A stretch of 64,000 nt of DNA from Janthinobacterium sp. 67 (GCF_002797895.1 NZ_PGES01000001.1:4588001-4652000), one strand, 5' to 3'. Positions 1-9,762 are shown, numbered from the stretch's first letter. The notes: a model not told the origin generated them from the letters alone. Translations and numbers: made by a program.

Positions 1-146
1 TCATGCGTTCGAACAAGTATCACGCGCATGACGAGACCAACCAAGTCAAGGCCGGTGACACGGTCGAGATCCAGGAAGGTCGCCCGATCTCCAAAACGAA
101 GGCATGGACGGTGACACGTGTGGTTCAAGCCGCACCAACCGTTTAA
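1..146 (+). CDS. rpsQ: 30S ribosomal protein S17 (C-terminal part)
   Basis: The window opens inside this gene. About the last 47 codons are present and end with TAA at 144-146. The visible protein contains the S17 core SNKYHAHDE followed by a beta-barrel segment with GDTVEI and TKAWTV. S17 binds 16S rRNA near the 5' domain and is the last gene of the S10 operon in most proteobacteria. The following gene, rplN, fits the S10-spc junction. The 5' part lies outside the window. Confidence 0.93.
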   Translation, partial: MRSNKYHAHDETNQVKAGDTVEIQEGRPISKTKAWTVTRVVQAAPTV

Positions 147-150
147 ATAA

Positions 151-176
151 AAACCACCGTTTCGGCGGTGGGTTTT
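151..176 (+). terminator. Probable intrinsic terminator after rpsQ
   Basis: CCACCG at 154-159 pairs with CGGTGG at 166-171 around a 6-nt loop. The stem is flanked by AAA on the left and a GTTTT tract on the right. It lies 8 nt past the rpsQ stop, so it could end or attenuate S10-operon transcripts before rplN. Confidence 0.55.
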
Positions 177-191
177 AATTAGTACTTGCAG

Positions 192-221
192 GCCCGCAAA
201 TTGTATGTAATACTTGCGGGC
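192..221 (+). other. Inverted repeat in the S10-spc intergenic region
   Basis: GCCCGCAA (192-199) and TTGCGGGC (214-221) are perfect complements separated by 14 nt. No long T-tract follows. The 253-bp gap between rpsQ and rplN holds this hairpin and the terminator before it. I see no convincing -10/-35 pair in the rest, though a promoter for the spc operon is expected here. Confidence 0.4.
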
Positions 222-399
222 TTCGTTCATGTAACGCCGCAAAGTGTCTGGCCACAGACAGTAGCATTCGCGGTCAGTTGATGTATGAAGGTCATGCACC
301 CAAACAGTGAAGCCCAGCAGGGCGGCTCTGGCGGGACCAAGACTGACCGTGGGTCTACATTGTGTGGATTCTTCGGCTTAAGTTGGGAAAGAGAATACT

Positions 400-768
400 A
401 TGATTCAAACTGAAAGCCGGCTCGAAGTGGCTGACAATACCGGTGCCAAAGAAGTAATGTGCATCAAGGTATTGGGCGGCTCCAAGCGCCGTTATGCTGG
501 CATTGGCGATGTGATCAAGGTAACCGTTAAGGTTGCTGCGCCACGTGGCCGTGTCAAAAAAGGTGAAATTTATAACGCCGTGGTTGTGCGCACCGCTAAA
601 GGTGTTCGCCGCCAAGACGGTTCCCTGGTGAAGTTCGACGGCAACGCCGCCGTTCTGTTGAACGCCAAGCTGGAACCGATCGGTACCCGTATTTTTGGAC
701 CTGTCACGCGCGAACTGCGCACTGAGAAGTTCATGAAAATCGTGTCCCTGGCACCGGAAGTCCTGTAA
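400..768 (+). CDS. rplN: 50S ribosomal protein L14
   Basis: Full-length L14 of 122 aa, starting [16 protein letters not shown] and ending with the typical IVSLAPEVL. It binds 23S rRNA at the subunit interface, where it contacts L19 and the 16S bridge. The ATG is preceded by GAAAGAG. It is the first gene of the spc operon, with rplX following after 9 nt. Confidence 0.98.
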   Translation: MIQTESRLEVADNTGAKEVMCIKVLGGSKRRYAGIGDVIKVTVKVAAPRGRVKKGEIYNAVVVRTAKGVRRQDGSLVKFDGNAAVLLNAKLEPIGTRIFGPVTRELRTEKFMKIVSLAPEVL

Positions 769-777
769 GGAGTCGTA

Positions 778-1092
778 ATGGATAAGATTCGTAAAAACGA
801 CGAAGTCATCGTTCTGACCGGGAAAGACAAGGGCAAACGTGGTGTGGTACAGCAGCGTATCGATGCTGAACATATCGTGGTTGACGGCATTAACATCGCT
901 AAAAAAGCGACTAAGCCAAACCCGATGACTGGCGTAACTGGTGGTATCGTCGATAAGACCATGCCAATTCACGTGTCCAACGTTGCATTGTTCAATGCAG
1001 CGACTGGCAAGGCAGATCGCGTGGGTTTCAAAGAAGTGGACGGCAAGAAAGTTCGCATCTTTAAATCCTCCGGCGAAGTAGTGAAGGCTTAA
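778..1092 (+). CDS. rplX: 50S ribosomal protein L24
   Basis: 104 aa. A KOW motif ([14 protein letters not shown]) lies near residues 12-25, followed by [16 protein letters not shown]24 is an early assembly protein at the 23S rRNA 5' end. A strong AAGGAG overlaps the rplN stop region just upstream of the ATG. It is in tight operon context, 6 nt before rplE. Confidence 0.98.
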   Translation: MDKIRKNDEVIVLTGKDKGKRGVVQQRIDAEHIVVDGINIAKKATKPNPMTGVTGGIVDKTMPIHVSNVALFNAATGKADRVGFKEVDGKKVRIFKSSGEVVKA

Positions 1093-1098
1093 GAAATC

Positions 1099-1638
1099 AT
1101 GGCACGTCTCCAAGAATTCTATAAAGAAAAAGTCGTTGCCGACCTGACCAGCAAGTTTGGTTACAAGTCGGTAATGGAAGTTCCACGCCTGACCAAGATC
1201 ACCCTGAACATGGGTGTTGGTGAGGCTATCGCGGATAAAAAAGTTCTCGAGCACGCAGTTGCTGACTTGACCAAGATCGCCGGCCAGAAGCCAGTGACCA
1301 CCAAGTCCCGCAAAGCGATCGCAGGCTTCAAAATCCGTGAAGGTTACCCGATCGGTACGATGGTCACCCTGCGCGGCGCTCGCATGTACGAGTTCCTGGA
1401 TCGCTTCATTACCGTGGCTCTGCCGCGCGTACGCGATTTCCGTGGTGTGAACGGCCGTGCATTTGATGGTCGTGGCAACTACAACATCGGTGTCAAGGAA
1501 CAGATCATTTTCCCTGAAATCGAATACGACAAGATTGACGCGTTGCGCGGTATGAATATCAGCATCACGACAACCGCTAAGACCGATGACGAAGCCAAAG
1601 CTTTGCTCGCCGCCTTTAAATTCCCTTTCAGGAACTGA
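1099..1638 (+). CDS. rplE: 50S ribosomal protein L5
   Basis: 179 aa, the usual L5 length. It contains the L5 signature region [13 protein letters not shown], and [19 protein letters not shown] near the C-terminus. L5 binds 5S rRNA and the P-site tRNA. rpsN starts 2 nt after the stop, and the AGGAAC at the end of rplE is its ribosome-binding site. Confidence 0.98.
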   Translation: MARLQEFYKEKVVADLTSKFGYKSVMEVPRLTKITLNMGVGEAIADKKVLEHAVADLTKIAGQKPVTTKSRKAIAGFKIREGYPIGTMVTLRGARMYEFLDRFITVALPRVRDFRGVNGRAFDGRGNYNIGVKEQIIFPEIEYDKIDALRGMNISITTTAKTDDEAKALLAAFKFPFRN

Positions 1639-1640
1639 TC

Positions 1641-1946
1641 ATGGCCAAACTGTCACTGATTAATCGTGAGATCAAGCGTGCTGACCTGGTGGCGAAATTC
1701 GCCCCTAAGCGCGAAGCTCTCAAGGCCATCGTCGATGACCAATCGAAATCGGAAGAAGAGCGCTACGAAGCTCGCCTGAAACTGCAGGCGCTGCCACGTA
1801 ACTCGAACCCGACGCGTCAACGTAACCGTTGCGCCATCACTGGTCGTCCGCGCGGCACATTCCGTAAATTCGGTCTGGGTCGTATCAAGCTCCGTGAATT
1901 CGCCATGCGTGGTGAAATTCCGGGTATGACAAAAGCAAGCTGGTAA
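1641..1946 (+). CDS. rpsN: 30S ribosomal protein S14
   Basis: 101 aa, the long form of S14. The zinc-ribbon CxxC pairs are absent and only one Cys ([11 protein letters not shown]) remains, so this is the zinc-independent type usual in proteobacteria. The [21 protein letters not shown] block is diagnostic. It sits in the 30S head and lies between rplE and rpsH as in other spc operons. Confidence 0.98.
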   Translation: MAKLSLINREIKRADLVAKFAPKREALKAIVDDQSKSEEERYEARLKLQALPRNSNPTRQRNRCAITGRPRGTFRKFGLGRIKLREFAMRGEIPGMTKASW

Positions 1947-1960
1947 TAGGAGAATATGCA

Positions 1961-2356
1961 ATGAGTATGAGCGATCCTATCGCCGATATGCTGACCCGCA
2001 TTCGCAATGCACAAGGCGTGCAAAAGACGACCGTGGCCATGCCATCGTCGAAAGTCAAAATTGCGATTGCCAGCGTCCTGAAGGACGAGGGTTACATTGA
2101 AGATTTCGCTGTTGCCGAAGCTGGTGGCAAGGCGGAACTGAAAATCGGTTTGAAGTATTATGTTGGCCGTCCCGTCATTGAGCGCTTGGAGCGCGTGTCC
2201 CGTCCGGGTCTGCGCGTCTACAAGGGTAAAGACGAGATCCCTGTTGTGATGAATGGCTTGGGTGTGGCGATCGTGTCGACTCCGCAAGGCGTCATGACTG
2301 ACCGCAAAGCACGCGCTACCGGTGTCGGCGGCGAAGTTATTTGCTACGTGGCTTAA
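1961..2356 (+). CDS. rpsH: 30S ribosomal protein S8
   Basis: 131 aa. [15 protein letters not shown] at the N-terminus and [12 protein letters not shown] near the C-terminus are S8 hallmarks. There are two possible ATGs, 1961 and 1967. AGGAGA at 1948-1953 is spaced 7 nt from 1961, which favours the first. In E. coli S8 represses spc translation by binding mRNA near rplE. I did not identify a matching structure here. Confidence 0.97.
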   Translation: MSMSDPIADMLTRIRNAQGVQKTTVAMPSSKVKIAIASVLKDEGYIEDFAVAEAGGKAELKIGLKYYVGRPVIERLERVSRPGLRVYKGKDEIPVVMNGLGVAIVSTPQGVMTDRKARATGVGGEVICYVA

Positions 2357-2366
2357 GGAGTTACAC

Positions 2367-2900
2367 ATGTCTCGAGTAGCTAAAATGCCTATCGTAGTGC
2401 CAGCTGGCGCCGAAGTCGCCATCTCCGCACAAGCGATCACCGTAAAAGGCCCGCTGGGCGTACTTTCCCAGGCCCTCACCGGCCAGGTCAAAGTGGAAAA
2501 CAATGCAGGAACCCTGAGTTTCGACGTGGCGAACGACAGCCGCGAAGCCAATGCCATGTCCGGCACGCTGCGCGCACTGGTCAACAACATGGTTGTTGGC
2601 GTCACCAAGGGTTTCGAGAAAAAGCTGAACCTGGTAGGCGTGGGTTACAAGGCGCAAGCTCAAGGCGACAAGTTGAATCTGTCCCTGGGTTTCTCGCACC
2701 CTGTAGTGCATGACATGCCAGCTGGCGTTACCTGCGCAACACCAACCCCGACCGAGATCCTGATCAAAGGTATCGACCGTCAACAGGTTGGCCAGGTAGC
2801 CGCTGAAGTTCGTGCTTACCGCTCCCCTGAGCCGTATAAAGGCAAGGGCGTTCGCTATGCGGACGAAGTGGTTAAGCTTAAAGAAACCAAGAAGAAGTAA
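2367..2900 (+). CDS. rplF: 50S ribosomal protein L6
   Basis: 177 aa when started at the ATG at 2367, which follows AAGGAG overlapping the rpsH stop. The frame is open 15 codons further upstream inside rpsH, but that part has no L6 similarity. [14 protein letters not shown] and the C-terminal [16 protein letters not shown] are typical. L6 lies near the sarcin-ricin loop. Confidence 0.97.
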   Translation: MSRVAKMPIVVPAGAEVAISAQAITVKGPLGVLSQALTGQVKVENNAGTLSFDVANDSREANAMSGTLRALVNNMVVGVTKGFEKKLNLVGVGYKAQAQGDKLNLSLGFSHPVVHDMPAGVTCATPTPTEILIKGIDRQQVGQVAAEVRAYRSPEPYKGKGVRYADEVVKLKETKKK

Positions 2901-2913
2901 TTAGGGGCTGACG

Positions 2914-3276
2914 ATGGATAAGAAAGAATCACGGCTTCGCCGCGGACGCCAAACCCGCATCAAGATTGCGGAATTGAAAGTAAATCGCTTGTCGGTGCAC
3001 CGCACCAACCTGCACATTTACGCCAACCTGATCAGCCCGGACGCTAAAGTCCTGGTTTCGGCCTCGACGGCTGAAGCGGAAGTTCGCGCTGAACTGGCAG
3101 GCCAATCCGGCAAAGGCGGCAATGCCGCTGCTGCAGCCTTGATCGGCAAGCGCGTCGCTGAAAAAGCGTTGAAAGCAGGGATTACCGAAGTTGCGTTTGA
3201 CCGCTCCGGTTTCCGTTACCACGGCCGTGTGAAAGCGTTGGCAGAAGCCGCACGCGAAGCCGGTCTGAAGTTCTAA
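2914..3276 (+). CDS. rplR: 50S ribosomal protein L18
   Basis: 120 aa. It has a basic N-terminus ([12 protein letters not shown]), then [17 protein letters not shown], and the C-terminal [25 protein letters not shown]18 binds 5S rRNA with L5 and forms the central protuberance. It sits between rplF and rpsE. Confidence 0.98.
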   Translation: MDKKESRLRRGRQTRIKIAELKVNRLSVHRTNLHIYANLISPDAKVLVSASTAEAEVRAELAGQSGKGGNAAAAALIGKRVAEKALKAGITEVAFDRSGFRYHGRVKALAEAAREAGLKF

Positions 3277-3285
3277 GGATCAATC

Positions 3286-3804
3286 ATGGCAAAAATGCAA
3301 GCAAAAATGCAAAGCGACAAGCCGGATGATGGCATGCGCGAAAAAATGATCGCGATCAACCGCGTGACCAAAGTGGTCAAGGGTGGTCGTATCATGGGTT
3401 TCGCCGCGCTGACCGTAGTTGGTGATGGCGATGGCCGCGTCGGCATGGGCAAGGGCAAATCGAAAGAAGTGCCAGTTGGCGTGCAGAAGGCAATGGAAGA
3501 AGCCCGTCGCAACCTGATCAAAGTACCGCTCAAAAACGGTACCTTGCATCACACGGTTGTTGGTCGTCACGGCGCCTCCAAGGTCCTGATGAACCCAGCT
3601 AAGCCTGGTACTGGCGTTATCGCTGGTGGCGCAATGCGCGCTATCTTCGAAGTGATGGGCGTGACGGACGTGGTGGCGAAATCCACCGGTTCGAACAACC
3701 CGTACAACCTGGTACGCGCTACGCTGGACGGCCTGTCGAAAATGAGCACTGCTTCCGATATCGCTGCCAAGCGCGGCAAGTCGGTCGAAGACATTCTGGC
3801 TTAA
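3286..3804 (+). CDS. rpsE: 30S ribosomal protein S5
   Basis: 172 aa. The double-stranded-RNA-binding S5 N-domain includes [16 protein letters not shown] and [14 protein letters not shown], and the C-domain holds [18 protein letters not shown]5 contributes to decoding fidelity and mRNA helicase activity. AAGGAT precedes the ATG, and rpmD follows after 10 nt. Confidence 0.98.
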   Translation: MAKMQAKMQSDKPDDGMREKMIAINRVTKVVKGGRIMGFAALTVVGDGDGRVGMGKGKSKEVPVGVQKAMEEARRNLIKVPLKNGTLHHTVVGRHGASKVLMNPAKPGTGVIAGGAMRAIFEVMGVTDVVAKSTGSNNPYNLVRATLDGLSKMSTASDIAAKRGKSVEDILA

Positions 3805-3814
3805 GGTGGACAAA

Positions 3815-3994
3815 ATGACAAACACAGTCAAAGTGCAATTGGTCAAGGGCTTGATCGGTACGCGCGAATCGCATCGCGCTACCGTGCGCGGTCTGGGTCT
3901 GCGTCGTGTAAATTCGGTTTCCGAATTGCAAGACACCCCATCCGTACGCGGCATGATCAATAAAGTATCGTATCTCGTTAAAGTTGTCGGGTAA
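3815..3994 (+). CDS. rpmD: 50S ribosomal protein L30
   Basis: 59 aa from the ATG at 3815: [17 protein letters not shown], then [20 protein letters not shown] three codons upstream (3806) is in frame, but it lies within the ribosome-binding sequence AAGGTGG, so the ATG is preferred. L30 is a small 23S rRNA-binding protein of the spc operon. Confidence 0.96.
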   Translation: MTNTVKVQLVKGLIGTRESHRATVRGLGLRRVNSVSELQDTPSVRGMINKVSYLVKVVG

Positions 3995-4024
3995 GCCTTC
4001 GGGCTTACACGAACGGAGCAAATC

Positions 4025-4456
4025 ATGGAATTGAATACTATTGCACCAGCCGAAGGCGCTAAGCACTACAAGCGTCGCGTCGGCCGCGGTATCGGCTCCG
4101 GCCTGGGTAAAACCTCGGGTCGTGGTCACAAAGGTCAGAAATCGCGTTCGGGCGGCTTTCATAAAGTCGGTTTCGAAGGCGGTCAGATGCCTCTGCAACG
4201 CCGTCTGCCTAAGCGCGGTTTCAAATCGATGCACGCCACCTTCAAAGCTGAAGTGCGCCTGTCCGATCTGAACAACCTGGCTGTTGGCGATGTCGACATT
4301 CTGGTCTTGAAGCAAGCTGGCGTTCTGGGCGTGTTGGCCCGTGACGTGCGCGTGATCTTGTCCGGCGAAATCACCAAAGCGGTGAATTTGAAGGGCTTGA
4401 AAGTGTCCGCTGGCGCGAAAGCCGCCATCGAAGCAGCCGGCGGCTCGGTAGCCTGA
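4025..4456 (+). CDS. rplO: 50S ribosomal protein L15
   Basis: 143 aa. The N-terminal half is Gly/Arg/Lys-rich ([23 protein letters not shown]). The globular C-terminus includes [20 protein letters not shown]15 is an assembly protein of the large subunit. GGAG lies 6-9 nt before the ATG, and secY follows as in other spc operons. Confidence 0.98.
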   Translation: MELNTIAPAEGAKHYKRRVGRGIGSGLGKTSGRGHKGQKSRSGGFHKVGFEGGQMPLQRRLPKRGFKSMHATFKAEVRLSDLNNLAVGDVDILVLKQAGVLGVLARDVRVILSGEITKAVNLKGLKVSAGAKAAIEAAGGSVA

Positions 4457-4488
4457 GTTGACCGCTAACAGCTTGATCGGAGCGAAAA

Positions 4489-5823
4489 TTGGCGACTAAT
4501 CCACAACTTGCTAAAAGTGCAGCGGCCGGTTTCCCTTGGGGACGGCTCTGGTTTTTGCTTGGCGCATTGGTGGTTTATCGTATCGGTGCTCACGTCCCGG
4601 TTCCCGGGATTGACCCGACACAATTAGCCTCGCTGTTCAAGGAGCACGAAGGCGGCGTCCTGGGCATGTTCAACATGTTCTCGGGCGGTGCCTTGTCTCG
4701 TTTTACAGTGTTTGCGCTGGGTATCATGCCTTATATCTCGGCCTCGATCATCATGCAATTGCTGTCGATCGTGTCACCGCAGATGGAAGCGTTGAAAAAA
4801 GAAGGCGAAGCAGGTCGTCGCAAGATCACCCAGTACACCCGGTATTTCACGGTTGCCCTGGCACTGTTCCAAGCGTTAGGCATTGCAGTCGCACTGGAGT
4901 CGCAAGCTGGTCTGGTGTTGGAGCCTGGTCTTGCATTCCGCTTCGTGACGGTCGTCACTTTGTTGACCGGAACAATGTTTTTGATGTGGTTGGGTGAGCA
5001 AATTACCGAGCGTGGCTTGGGGAATGGCATCTCGATCATCATTTTTGCCGGGATTGCAGCAGGTCTGCCGTCGGCGTTGGGTGGCTTGTTCACTCAGGTG
5101 TCGAATGGTTCGATCGGCAGCTTCAGCGCGATTTTCATCGTGATCCTGGTAGCACTGGTAACGTACTTCGTTGTATTCGTCGAACGTGGTCAGCGCAAAA
5201 TATTGGTCAACTACGCGAAGCGCCAGGTAGGCAACAAGATTTATGGCGGTCAAACCAGCCATTTGCCGTTGAAGCTGAACATGGCCGGCGTGATCCCGCC
5301 GATCTTTGCTTCTTCGATCATCTTGTTCCCGGCCACTATCGTGGACTGGTTTTCAAAGGGCGCCGACAACGCTAACCCTGCGGTGCGGTTCTTGAAAGAT
5401 TTGGCAGCATCGATGGGGCCTGGTGAGCCTATCCATGCGCTGTTGTACGCAGTGGCGATCGTGTTTTTCTGTTTCTTCTATACAGCGCTGGTCTTTAACA
5501 GCAAGGAAACAGCGGATAACTTGAAGAAAAGCGGTGCGTTCATTCCCGGGATTCGTCCAGGCGAGCAGACAGCCCGTTACATCGACAAGATCCTGACACG
5601 CTTGACACTTGCCGGCGCAGTCTACATCACCCTGGTGTGTTTATTGCCGGAATTTATGCAAGCCCAGTGGAAAGTACCATTCTATTTCGGCGGTACTTCT
5701 TTATTGATTATTGTAGTTGTCACCATGGATTTCATGGCGCAAGTACAGAACTACGTGATGTCGCAGCAATATGATTCGCTGCTGCGCAAAGCAAATTTCA
5801 AGGGCGGAATTCCGACGCGTTAA
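4489..5823 (+). CDS. secY: Protein translocase subunit SecY
   Basis: 444 aa inner-membrane channel of the Sec translocon, with ten hydrophobic segments predicted. The first segment is [26 protein letters not shown], and SecY signature stretches such as [12 protein letters not shown] and NFKGGIPTR are present. Start codon choice: GGAG at 4479-4482 is followed 6 nt later by TTG at 4489 (TTG GCG ACT AAT), and no ATG fits, so this is a TTG start. It works with SecE/SecG and SecA. It is co-transcribed with ribosomal genes. Confidence 0.97.
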   Translation: MATNPQLAKSAAAGFPWGRLWFLLGALVVYRIGAHVPVPGIDPTQLASLFKEHEGGVLGMFNMFSGGALSRFTVFALGIMPYISASIIMQLLSIVSPQMEALKKEGEAGRRKITQYTRYFTVALALFQALGIAVALESQAGLVLEPGLAFRFVTVVTLLTGTMFLMWLGEQITERGLGNGISIIIFAGIAAGLPSALGGLFTQVSNGSIGSFSAIFIVILVALVTYFVVFVERGQRKILVNYAKRQVGNKIYGGQTSHLPLKLNMAGVIPPIFASSIILFPATIVDWFSKGADNANPAVRFLKDLAASMGPGEPIHALLYAVAIVFFCFFYTALVFNSKETADNLKKSGAFIPGIRPGEQTARYIDKILTRLTLAGAVYITLVCLLPEFMQAQWKVPFYFGGTSLLIIVVVTMDFMAQVQNYVMSQQYDSLLRKANFKGGIPTR

Positions 5824-5841
5824 GCGCGGTAAACATACCGA

Positions 5842-6060
5842 ATGGCAAAAGACGACGTCATACAGATGCAGGGCGAGATTCTTGAGAATCTCCCAAATGC
5901 AACATTTCGAGTGAAGCTGGAGAACGGACACGTGGTGCTCGGGCATATTTCAGGTAAAATGCGGATGAATTATATTCGCATTCTCCCTGGAGACAAGGTG
6001 ACGGTGGAGTTGACGCCGTACGACCTGAGCCGAGCCCGCATTGTGTTCCGTACCAAGTAA
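5842..6060 (+). CDS. infA: Translation initiation factor IF-1
   Basis: 72 aa S1-like OB-fold protein ([37 protein letters not shown]). IF-1 occupies the ribosomal A site during initiation. It lies between secY and rpmJ, the usual betaproteobacterial placement. Many Burkholderiales carry a second infA elsewhere, which cannot be judged from this window. Confidence 0.97.
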   Translation: MAKDDVIQMQGEILENLPNATFRVKLENGHVVLGHISGKMRMNYIRILPGDKVTVELTPYDLSRARIVFRTK

Positions 6061-6102
6061 CACACTGAATCAAACCAAAGAAGCGAAAGAAAGAGCCCAA
6101 AA

Positions 6103-6216
6103 ATGAAAGTTCTCGCATCAGTCAAGCGGATCTGCCGCAACTGCAAGATCATCAAGCGCAAAGGCGTAGTCCGCGTTATCTGCGTGGAACCACGTCACAA
6201 GCAGCGTCAAGGTTAA
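6103..6216 (+). CDS. rpmJ: 50S ribosomal protein L36
   Basis: A 37-codon gene: [16 protein letters not shown]..., ending [13 protein letters not shown]. Cys11, Cys14, Cys27 and His32 form the complete zinc site, so this is the zinc-binding form. L36 is the smallest large-subunit protein and stabilises 23S rRNA folding. It sits between infA and rpsM at the spc-alpha junction. Confidence 0.97.
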   Translation: MKVLASVKRICRNCKIIKRKGVVRVICVEPRHKQRQG

Positions 6217-6230
6217 TCGAGGAATAACAA

Positions 6231-6596
6231 ATGGCACGTATTGCAGGGGTTAATATCCCAAATCATCAGCATACCGTTATCGGCCTGACGGCCATCTACG
6301 GTGTGGGCCGTCCACGCGCAGAGAAAATCTGTGCATCGACCGGTGTAGCAACCAACAAAAAGATCAAAGATCTGGATGACAGCGAACTGGAAAAACTGCG
6401 CGATGAAGTAGGTAAATTCATCGTCGAAGGCGATCTGCGTCGTGAACTGTCCATGAACATCAAGCGTTTGATGGATCTGGGTTGCTACCGCGGCATGCGT
6501 CATCGTAAGGGTCTGCCTTGCCGTGGCCAGCGTACGCGTACGAACGCACGTACCCGCAAGGGACCGCGTAAAGCCGCTCAATCGCTGAAAAAATAA
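6231..6596 (+). CDS. rpsM: 30S ribosomal protein S13
   Basis: 121 aa. [20 protein letters not shown] and the basic C-terminal tail [20 protein letters not shown] are diagnostic. S13 sits at the top of the 30S head and contacts tRNA and L5. GAGGAAT precedes the ATG. It is the first gene of the alpha-operon group, and rpsK follows after 17 nt. Confidence 0.98.
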   Translation: MARIAGVNIPNHQHTVIGLTAIYGVGRPRAEKICASTGVATNKKIKDLDDSELEKLRDEVGKFIVEGDLRRELSMNIKRLMDLGCYRGMRHRKGLPCRGQRTRTNARTRKGPRKAAQSLKK

Positions 6597-6613
6597 TCCG
6601 CTAGGGAATAATT

Positions 6614-7018
6614 ATGGCTAAGTCGCAAAATAACGCCGCATCAGCACGCGTGCGTAAAAAAGTTAAAAAGAACGTCGCTGAAGGCATCGCACATGTCCAC
6701 GCATCGTTCAATAACACCATCATTACCATCACCGATCGTCAAGGCAATGCCTTGTCGTGGGCTACCTCCGGCGGTGCAGGCTTCAAGGGTTCGCGTAAAT
6801 CGACCCCGTTCGCAGCGCAGGTCGCCGCGGAAGCCGCTGGTAAAGTGGCTGTTGAGTGTGGCGTCAAGAACCTGGAAGTACGTATCAAGGGCCCAGGTCC
6901 TGGTCGTGAATCCGCCGTTCGCGCGCTGAACAACCTGGGCATCAAGATCACCGAGATCCAGGACGTGACGCCGGTACCGCACAACGGTTGCCGTCCACCG
7001 AAACGTCGTCGTATCTAA
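6614..7018 (+). CDS. rpsK: 30S ribosomal protein S11
   Basis: 134 aa. It contains [31 protein letters not shown] and ends [16 protein letters not shown]11 lines the mRNA exit platform of the 30S subunit. In E. coli rpsD follows directly. Here a 258-bp gap with a hairpin terminator lies between them. Confidence 0.98.
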   Translation: MAKSQNNAASARVRKKVKKNVAEGIAHVHASFNNTIITITDRQGNALSWATSGGAGFKGSRKSTPFAAQVAAEAAGKVAVECGVKNLEVRIKGPGPGRESAVRALNNLGIKITEIQDVTPVPHNGCRPPKRRRI

Positions 7019-7033
7019 GATAGTGTTGCAGAG

Positions 7034-7047
7034 GGCGCTTCGGCGCC
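7034..7047 (+). other. UUCG-capped hairpin after rpsK
   Basis: GGCGC (7034-7038) and GCGCC (7043-7047) enclose the very stable tetraloop TTCG. There is no T-tract behind it, so it may be an mRNA 3'-end stabiliser rather than a terminator. Confidence 0.5.
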
Positions 7048-7117
7048 AGCTGCTTTGCTGTCTGTTGTAACTCAGTACAGTTGTGTGAAAACGCTGGAGC
7101 AGGGAGCCGGAAACGGT

Positions 7118-7123
7118 TATACT
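7118..7123 (+). promoter_or_regulatory. Possible -10 element upstream of rpsD
   Basis: TATACT lies in the rpsK-rpsD gap, about 20 nt before the hairpin terminator at 7139-7165. The position 17 nt upstream (TGGAGC) is a poor -35. If it is active, the transcript would begin just before the terminator. Confidence 0.3.
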
Positions 7124-7138
7124 GCCCGGCTGTTCTTG

Positions 7139-7172
7139 CCTGTCAAATTTGATTTGACGGGTTTTTCGTTTT
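7139..7172 (+). terminator. Intrinsic terminator between rpsK and rpsD
   Basis: GTCAAAT (7142-7148) pairs with ATTTGAC (7152-7158). The stem extends to about 10 bp with CCT/GGG at its base, and TTTTTCGTTTT follows. It lies about 105 nt before the rpsD start. Confidence 0.75.
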
Positions 7173-7276
7173 CAGCCACCGTCTGATTGAAACCAAATCA
7201 GACTAGCGCCTAACCGCATCAGTGTGTTTGATCATGCATGTGGCTGGGGCGTTATCATTTAAAAAAAGGAAGTATC

Positions 7277-7900
7277 GTGGCACGTTATATCGGACCTAAA
7301 GCAAAACTTTCCCGCCGTGAAGGTACAGACCTGTTCCTGAAGAGCGCACGTCGCTCGCTGGACAGCAAGTGCAAACTGGACGTCAAGCCAGGCCAGCACG
7401 GTGTCAAATCCGGCGCCCGCACCTCGGACTACGGTAACCAACTGCGCGAAAAGCAAAAAGTCAAGCGCATGTACGGCGTGCTGGAACGTCAATTCCGCCG
7501 CTACTTCGCTGAAGCAGACCGTCGTAAAGGCAACACCGGCGAAACGCTGTTGAAGTTGCTGGAAACGCGTCTGGACAACGTTTGCTACCGCATGGGCTTT
7601 GGCTCGACCCGCGCTGAAGCGCGTCAATTGGTCAGCCACAAAGCGTTCACCGTGAACGGTATCGTTGTGAACATCGCTTCGTACTCGGTCAAAGTTGGCG
7701 ACATCATCGCTGTTCGTGAAAAATCGAAAAAGCAAGTGCGTATCGTTGAAGCACTGTCGCTGGCCGAACAAGTTGGCATGCCTAGCTGGGTTTCGGTTGA
7801 TGCCAAGAAAATGGAAGGTACTTTCAAGTCCCTGCCAGAGCGTAACGAAATCGCTAACGACGTCAACGAATCGCTGATCGTCGAGCTGTACTCGCGTTAA
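7277..7900 (+). CDS. rpsD: 30S ribosomal protein S4
   Basis: 207 aa from the GTG at 7277 (GTG GCA CGT TAT), preceded by AAGGAAG. The frame is open 13 codons further upstream, but the family N-terminus is [15 protein letters not shown]. The S4 RNA-binding domain lies at about residues 96-160 ([31 protein letters not shown]). S4 is a primary 16S binder, a regulator of alpha-operon translation in E. coli and an rRNA antiterminator. Confidence 0.97.
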   Translation: MARYIGPKAKLSRREGTDLFLKSARRSLDSKCKLDVKPGQHGVKSGARTSDYGNQLREKQKVKRMYGVLERQFRRYFAEADRRKGNTGETLLKLLETRLDNVCYRMGFGSTRAEARQLVSHKAFTVNGIVVNIASYSVKVGDIIAVREKSKKQVRIVEALSLAEQVGMPSWVSVDAKKMEGTFKSLPERNEIANDVNESLIVELYSR

Positions 7901-8017
7901 TAGCAGTTCAAGAGGGGCGCTTGCAAAATGAGCGCAGCAAGGCATGGCGACGAAGACAGTGCATGTGCACGGCTAGGAGTCATAACGTAGCTGCGGTCGT
8001 TTTTAAGCGTTCCGCCC

Positions 8018-8045
8018 GCCCGCTCAGCTGAGTGGGCGTTTTATT
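8018..8045 (+). terminator. Intrinsic terminator between rpsD and rpoA
   Basis: GCCCGCTC (8018-8025) pairs with GAGTGGGC (8030-8037, one G-T pair) around AGCT, followed by GTTTTATT. It is a textbook terminator lying inside what is one transcription unit in E. coli. Confidence 0.8.
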
Positions 8046-8099
8046 AATGCCATCAGCCTTATCGGTGTAATGAGCCGAGGGTATTGAAAAGGACATTTC

Positions 8100-9077
8100 A
8101 TGCAAAACAGTTTGTTGAAGCCACGTATTATCGATGTTGAAGCTCTCGGTGCAGGTCACGCCAAGGTCGTGATGGAACCGTTCGAGCGCGGCTATGGCCA
8201 CACATTGGGTAACGCGTTGCGCCGCGTTCTGCTGTCGTCGATGGTAGGCTACGCGCCGACCGAAGTGACGATCGCTGGCGTCGTCCACGAATATTCCTCC
8301 CTCGATGGCGTGCAAGAAGACGTCGTCGATCTGTTGCTGAACTTGAAGGGTGTGGTTTTCAAAGTCCACAACCGCGATTCGGTAACGCTGACCCTGAAAA
8401 AAGAAGGCGAAGGCGCGATCCTGGCCTCCGACATCGACCTGCCGCACGACGTCGAACTGATCAATCCTGACCACGTGATCGCCCACCTGACCGCCGGTGG
8501 CAAGCTGGACATGCAGATCAAGGTTGAAAAAGGCCGCGGCTACGTTCCTGGTAACGTGCGTCGCCTGTCGGAAGACACGAACAAGACCATCGGCCGCATC
8601 ATTCTGGATGCGTCGTTCTCGCCAGTGCGCCGTGTATCGTACTTCGTTGAATCGGCCCGCGTCGAACAGCGTACCGACCTGGACAAGCTGATCATCAACA
8701 TCGAAACCAACGGCGTGATCTCGCCGGAAGAAGCGATCCGCCAGTCGGCCCGCGTCCTGGTGGACCAGTTGAATGTGTTCGCCGCCCTGGAAGGCACGGA
8801 AGCCGCCGCCGAGGCGCCATCGCGCGCTCCGCTGGTCGATCCTATCCTGTTGCGTCCAGTCGACGACCTGGAGTTGACCGTGCGTTCGGCGAACTGCCTG
8901 AAAGCGGAAAACATCTACTACATCGGCGACCTGATCCAACGTTCGGAAAACGAACTGCTGAAAACGCCAAATCTGGGCCGCAAGTCCCTGAACGAAATCA
9001 AGGAAGTGCTGGCATCGCGCGGCTTGACCTTGGGCATGAAGCTGGAAAACTGGCCGCCTGCAGGCCTGGAAAAGTAA
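8100..9077 (+). CDS. rpoA: DNA-directed RNA polymerase subunit alpha
   Basis: 325 aa. The N-terminal assembly domain covers about residues 1-230 ([28 protein letters not shown]). After an Ala/Glu-rich linker comes the C-terminal DNA- and activator-contact domain at about 245-325 ([17 protein letters not shown] and [12 protein letters not shown]). The dimer nucleates core RNA polymerase assembly. AAGGAC precedes the ATG. Flanking terminators on both sides suggest it can be transcribed independently. Confidence 0.98.
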   Translation: MQNSLLKPRIIDVEALGAGHAKVVMEPFERGYGHTLGNALRRVLLSSMVGYAPTEVTIAGVVHEYSSLDGVQEDVVDLLLNLKGVVFKVHNRDSVTLTLKKEGEGAILASDIDLPHDVELINPDHVIAHLTAGGKLDMQIKVEKGRGYVPGNVRRLSEDTNKTIGRIILDASFSPVRRVSYFVESARVEQRTDLDKLIINIETNGVISPEEAIRQSARVLVDQLNVFAALEGTEAAAEAPSRAPLVDPILLRPVDDLELTVRSANCLKAENIYYIGDLIQRSENELLKTPNLGRKSLNEIKEVLASRGLTLGMKLENWPPAGLEK

Positions 9078-9097
9078 TTCGAAGTTGTAGCAAACTG

Positions 9098-9128
9098 CCT
9101 GGGACAGGTGTCCCAGGCTTTTATTTTT
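9098..9128 (+). terminator. Intrinsic terminator between rpoA and rplQ
   Basis: CCTGGGAC (9098-9105) and GTCCCAGG (9110-9117) form a perfect 8-bp stem with an AGGT loop, followed by CTTTTATTTTT. Confidence 0.85.
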
Positions 9129-9211
9129 GAAGTACCAAACCGGTCCGCGATGAAACCCTGGTTTCATTGATCGAAGAACTGGATTTAAACTCACTACCGA
9201 AAGGATTTACC

Positions 9212-9604
9212 ATGCGTCACGGTCACGGCCTCCGTAAACTGAATCGTACCTCGTCCCACCGTCTGGCAATGCTGCGCAACATGACAGTATCGCTGCTGCG
9301 TCACGAAGCGATCAAAACCACCCTGCCAAAAGCAAAAGAACTGCGCCGCGTTGTCGAGCCAATTCTGACCCTGGGCAAAACCGACTCCCTGGCAAACAAG
9401 CGTCTGGCCTTCAACCGCCTGCGCGACCGTGAAATGGTCGTCAAGCTGTTCGCTGAACTGGGCCCGCGTTTCGCCAACCGTAACGGTGGTTATGTGCGTA
9501 TCCTGAAAATGGGTTTCCGCGTCGGCGATAACGCTCCTATGGCGTTCGTTGAACTGATGGATCGTCCAGATACGACCGAAGCAGTTGAAGTTGCTGGCGA
9601 GTAA
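9212..9604 (+). CDS. rplQ: 50S ribosomal protein L17
   Basis: 130 aa from the ATG at 9212 ([17 protein letters not shown]), with AAAGGAT just upstream. The upstream in-frame extension is not part of the family. L17 lies near the exit tunnel. It is the last gene of the alpha group and is followed by a strong terminator. Confidence 0.97.
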   Translation: MRHGHGLRKLNRTSSHRLAMLRNMTVSLLRHEAIKTTLPKAKELRRVVEPILTLGKTDSLANKRLAFNRLRDREMVVKLFAELGPRFANRNGGYVRILKMGFRVGDNAPMAFVELMDRPDTTEAVEVAGE

Positions 9605-9622
9605 TCCCAGTAATTGCATCTG

Positions 9623-9650
9623 AAAAAGCCAGGCCTAGCCTGGCTTTTTT
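9623..9650 (+). terminator. Terminator after rplQ
   Basis: AAAAAGCCAGGC (9623-9634) pairs with GCCTGGCTTTTTT (9638-9650) around CTA. The symmetrical A- and T-tracts would allow function in both directions. Confidence 0.88.
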
Positions 9651-9762
9651 GTTTTCTGCTGCAGCTATCCTTGCTGCGGTGTACTATTCTTCTTTCGCGC
9701 CGGCCCGGCACAAGCGCTGCCTGCTCCGCGCGTCCTCTGTCGAATGGTCGAAAAGGTAGTTC

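Noticed and set aside
7980..9194. 404-codon minus-strand frame opposite rpoA
   Set aside because: rpoA is certain. The reverse frame has no family features and crosses two terminators.
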